From contig DASYMJ010000231.1 in the NCBI GenBank assembly GCA_036009105.1, positions 1 through 23,584 on the forward strand: a stretch of 23,584 nt of DNA, given 5' to 3'. The position numbers were made by a program, and so were the translations under genes. This document shows positions 22,583-23,584 of this stretch, piece after piece (position 1 is the first letter of the stretch; each line of letters starts with the position of its first letter). The stretch is from JAFAVZ01 sp036009105. Lineage in GTDB: Bacteria; Acidobacteriota; Thermoanaerobaculia; Gp7-AA8. The notes beneath the pieces are model-generated. The model searched no databases, was not told where the DNA came from, and saw only the letters and a list, made by a program, of their open reading frames with translations.

Positions 22583-22588
22583 ATCCTA
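22583..22588 (-). promoter_or_regulatory. TANNNT box close to the methyltransferase start
   Basis: On the minus strand TAGGAT ends 7 bases before the GTG at 22575. This spacing resembles the other presumed leaderless starts in the window. The A/G-rich stretch could alternatively act as a ribosome-binding site. Confidence 0.35.
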
Positions 22589-22599
22589 ACCGTTCGCGG

Positions 22600-22616
22600 C
22601 TGGTCGGTTCCTTGCA
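22600..22616 (+). promoter_or_regulatory. Sigma-54-like -24/-12 promoter
   Basis: CTGG at the -24 element (GG 22602-22603) and TTGCA at the -12 element (GC 22614-22615) are separated by exactly 10 bases between GG and GC. The expected start near 22627 leaves a short leader with GGAGGA (22630-22635) before the ATG at 22642. This is the better of the two sites of this type. Confidence 0.45.
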
Positions 22617-22641
22617 CTTTACGCAAACCGGAGGAACCTTC

Positions 22642-23007
22642 ATGGCAGCAACTGCGAACACCGAAACTGAACGCGAGCAGCGGCCGGCGCGCCGCCGCAC
22701 CGCCGACCGCGAGCCGGCCTCGCTGCGCAAGAGCGCGGCGAAAGCGGTCACGCCCGAGACCATCATCGACCTGGTCCAGCGCCTCGGCCTGGTGGACATC
22801 GTCGTGGACAAGCTCCGCGCCCGCCTGGAGGAGTCGGACGTGGACGAGGTGCTCGACGATCTCGGCGACTACATCCGGCGCAATCCGGAGCTGATCGTGG
22901 TCGGCCTGGCCACGCTCACCGTGGCCGCCGGCGCCGTCGTCTTCCTGGCCAGGCGGGAGGAGGACGAGGAGCGCTACGAGCGGCCGAAAGCGCGCAAGGC
23001 GTCGTAA
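22642..23007 (+). CDS. Small membrane-anchored protein, ElaB/DUF883-like in layout
   Basis: Protein of 121 residues. The N-terminal 40 residues are polar and rich in Arg/Ala/Glu. An amphipathic helical middle follows (TIIDLVQRLGLVDIVVDKLR, then EESDVDEVLDDLGDYIRRNP), then one transmembrane helix (LIVVGLATLTVAAGAVVFLA) and a charged tail. The order of acidic helix, RRNP, single helix and basic tail resembles ElaB/YqjD stress proteins that tether ribosomes to the membrane, but sequence similarity is too weak to claim that. GGAGGA seven bases upstream supports the start. A sigma-54-like promoter precedes it. Confidence 0.7.
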   Translation: MAATANTETEREQRPARRRTADREPASLRKSAAKAVTPETIIDLVQRLGLVDIVVDKLRARLEESDVDEVLDDLGDYIRRNPELIVVGLATLTVAAGAVVFLARREEDEERYERPKARKAS

Positions 23008-23018
23008 AGAAGTTACTG

Positions 23019-23060
23019 GTTGCTGGTTGCTGCCATACGCGGCAACCAGCAACTGCTTTT
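23019..23060. terminator. Perfect hairpin with T-run between convergent genes
   Basis: GTTGCTGGTTGC (23019-23030) pairs perfectly with 23042-23053 across an 11-base loop, and TTTT follows three bases later (23057-23060). On the other strand the hairpin is followed by an AACTTCTTT stretch, so it may terminate both converging transcripts. The internal repetition (GTTGCTG twice) suggests it derives from a dispersed repeat. Confidence 0.65.
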
Positions 23061-23584
23061 CTACGGCACCTCGGCTCCGGCCGTGGGCGGGTGGAATCCT
23101 GGCGCGTTGGGGATCACGAACGGCGACACCGTGATGCCCACCGCCTTCCACCCCGCGGCCACCGCCTTCGGCACCTTGCTGCCGCGGCCGAAAAGCTCGC
23201 CCGCGGAGGCGAAGCAGGCGTCGGCGCACTCCTGGAACTGCGACTCCGGGCGGAGCTTGCGCGTCAGTACGTCGTACCAGACGCTGCCGGCGATCTCCCA
23301 CGCGTTGCCGCCGAGGATGATGGCCGTCTCGTAGAAGGCCCGGTTGGGGATGCCGGAGTTCACGTGCACCCCGCCGTTGTCACGATCGGTCTTCACGTAA
23401 TCCTTCATGTGCCCCGGCTGCGGATCCTTGCCGAGGAGCGGGTCGTTGTAGGCGGTGCCGGGCGCTTTCATGGAGCGGATGCCGACGCCTTTGATCTCCT
23501 TCGTGAAGAGTCCCGCGCCGACGATCCAGTCCGCCTGCTCGGCCGTCTGCTTGAGCGCGTACTGCTTCACGAGACAGCCGAAGA
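23061..23584 (-). CDS. M4 (thermolysin-family) metalloprotease, C-terminal part
   Basis: Only the last about 174 codons are inside the window; the frame runs off the right edge (FGCLVKQYALKQ), so the HExxH zinc helix is outside. What remains is the alpha-helical C-terminal domain of peptidase M4: QADWIVGAGLF, RSMKAPGTAYNDPLLGKDPQPGHM in essence, and the motif GGVHVNSGIPNRAFY whose first His after GGV is the transition-state histidine of thermolysin. Helices with AWEIAGSVWYDVLTRKL complete the domain. Family members are secreted zinc endopeptidases; the signal and propeptide cannot be seen here. It converges on the small membrane-protein gene across the hairpin. Confidence 0.9.
   Translation of the reverse strand, partial: FGCLVKQYALKQTAEQADWIVGAGLFTKEIKGVGIRSMKAPGTAYNDPLLGKDPQPGHMKDYVKTDRDNGGVHVNSGIPNRAFYETAIILGGNAWEIAGSVWYDVLTRKLRPESQFQECADACFASAGELFGRGSKVPKAVAAGWKAVGITVSPFVIPNAPGFHPPTAGAEVP

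Noticed and set aside
21757..23007. A long in-frame 5' extension of the small membrane-protein gene
   Set aside because: The upstream part is antisense to the methyltransferase; the Shine-Dalgarno site at 22630 and the promoter-like site support the start at 22642.

Overview
The window is a GC-rich chromosomal segment that looks like an acidobacterium. The best taxonomic clue is a secreted protein of the 'VWFA-related Acidobacterial domain' type (8957-9991). An M64 peptidase, an S9 peptidase, a CAP protein, a sortilin/BNR-type propeller and an M4 protease give the secreted-hydrolase-rich content often seen in that phylum. No phage or insertion-sequence gene is visible. Assignment below phylum level is not possible from this sequence.

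Layout. 1-3044: a large NtrY-like membrane histidine kinase. 3138-5219: two secreted proteins (CAP domain; beta-propeller). 5226-5296: a pair of palindromic repeats, with a third copy at the left edge of the window. 5334-7520, plus strand: a thioredoxin-reductase-like flavoprotein, a SIMPL/DUF541 protein and a small zincin-like protein with an altered HExxH motif. 7531-8931, minus: M64 peptidase, divergent from the VWFA-related protein. 10049-10414: a DUF6496 protein with a histone-H1-like Ser/Lys/Ala tail. 10540-11145: DUF2238 membrane protein. 14432 down to 11081, minus: a tightly overlapping operon of metallo-beta-lactamase-fold hydrolase, S9 peptidase and small membrane protein. 14516-14678: two tRNA-Val genes (CAC, GAC) with a good promoter and a strong terminator.

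14768-21713 is the most interesting part. Two radical SAM enzymes lie on opposite sides of a 241-base divergent control region, and each is paired with a small non-enzymatic protein. On the minus strand, a 127-residue protein of unknown family precedes a radical SAM protein with an N-terminal B12-binding-like fold. On the plus strand, a Gly/Ser-rich protein with two DUF1843-like LYGVWI repeats is followed after 3 bases by a radical SAM/SPASM enzyme carrying a C-terminal four-cysteine knuckle. Next come a PhnC-like ATPase, a PhnD-like binding protein and a PhnE-like permease. This looks like a ribosomally made, post-translationally modified peptide (RiPP) or protein-modification locus. The X-Y-G tripeptides of the small protein resemble the target of tyramine-excising spliceases, but that link is inference.

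21703-22575, minus: a zinc-ribbon SAM methyltransferase. 22642-23007: a small membrane-anchored protein. 23061 to the right edge, minus: the C-terminal part of an M4 (thermolysin-family) protease.

Regulation visible in the sequence includes two sigma-54-like promoters ahead of the two small stress-type proteins, several TANNNT boxes 6-9 bases from start codons that suggest leaderless mRNAs, and frequent ATGA/TGATG stop-start overlaps.
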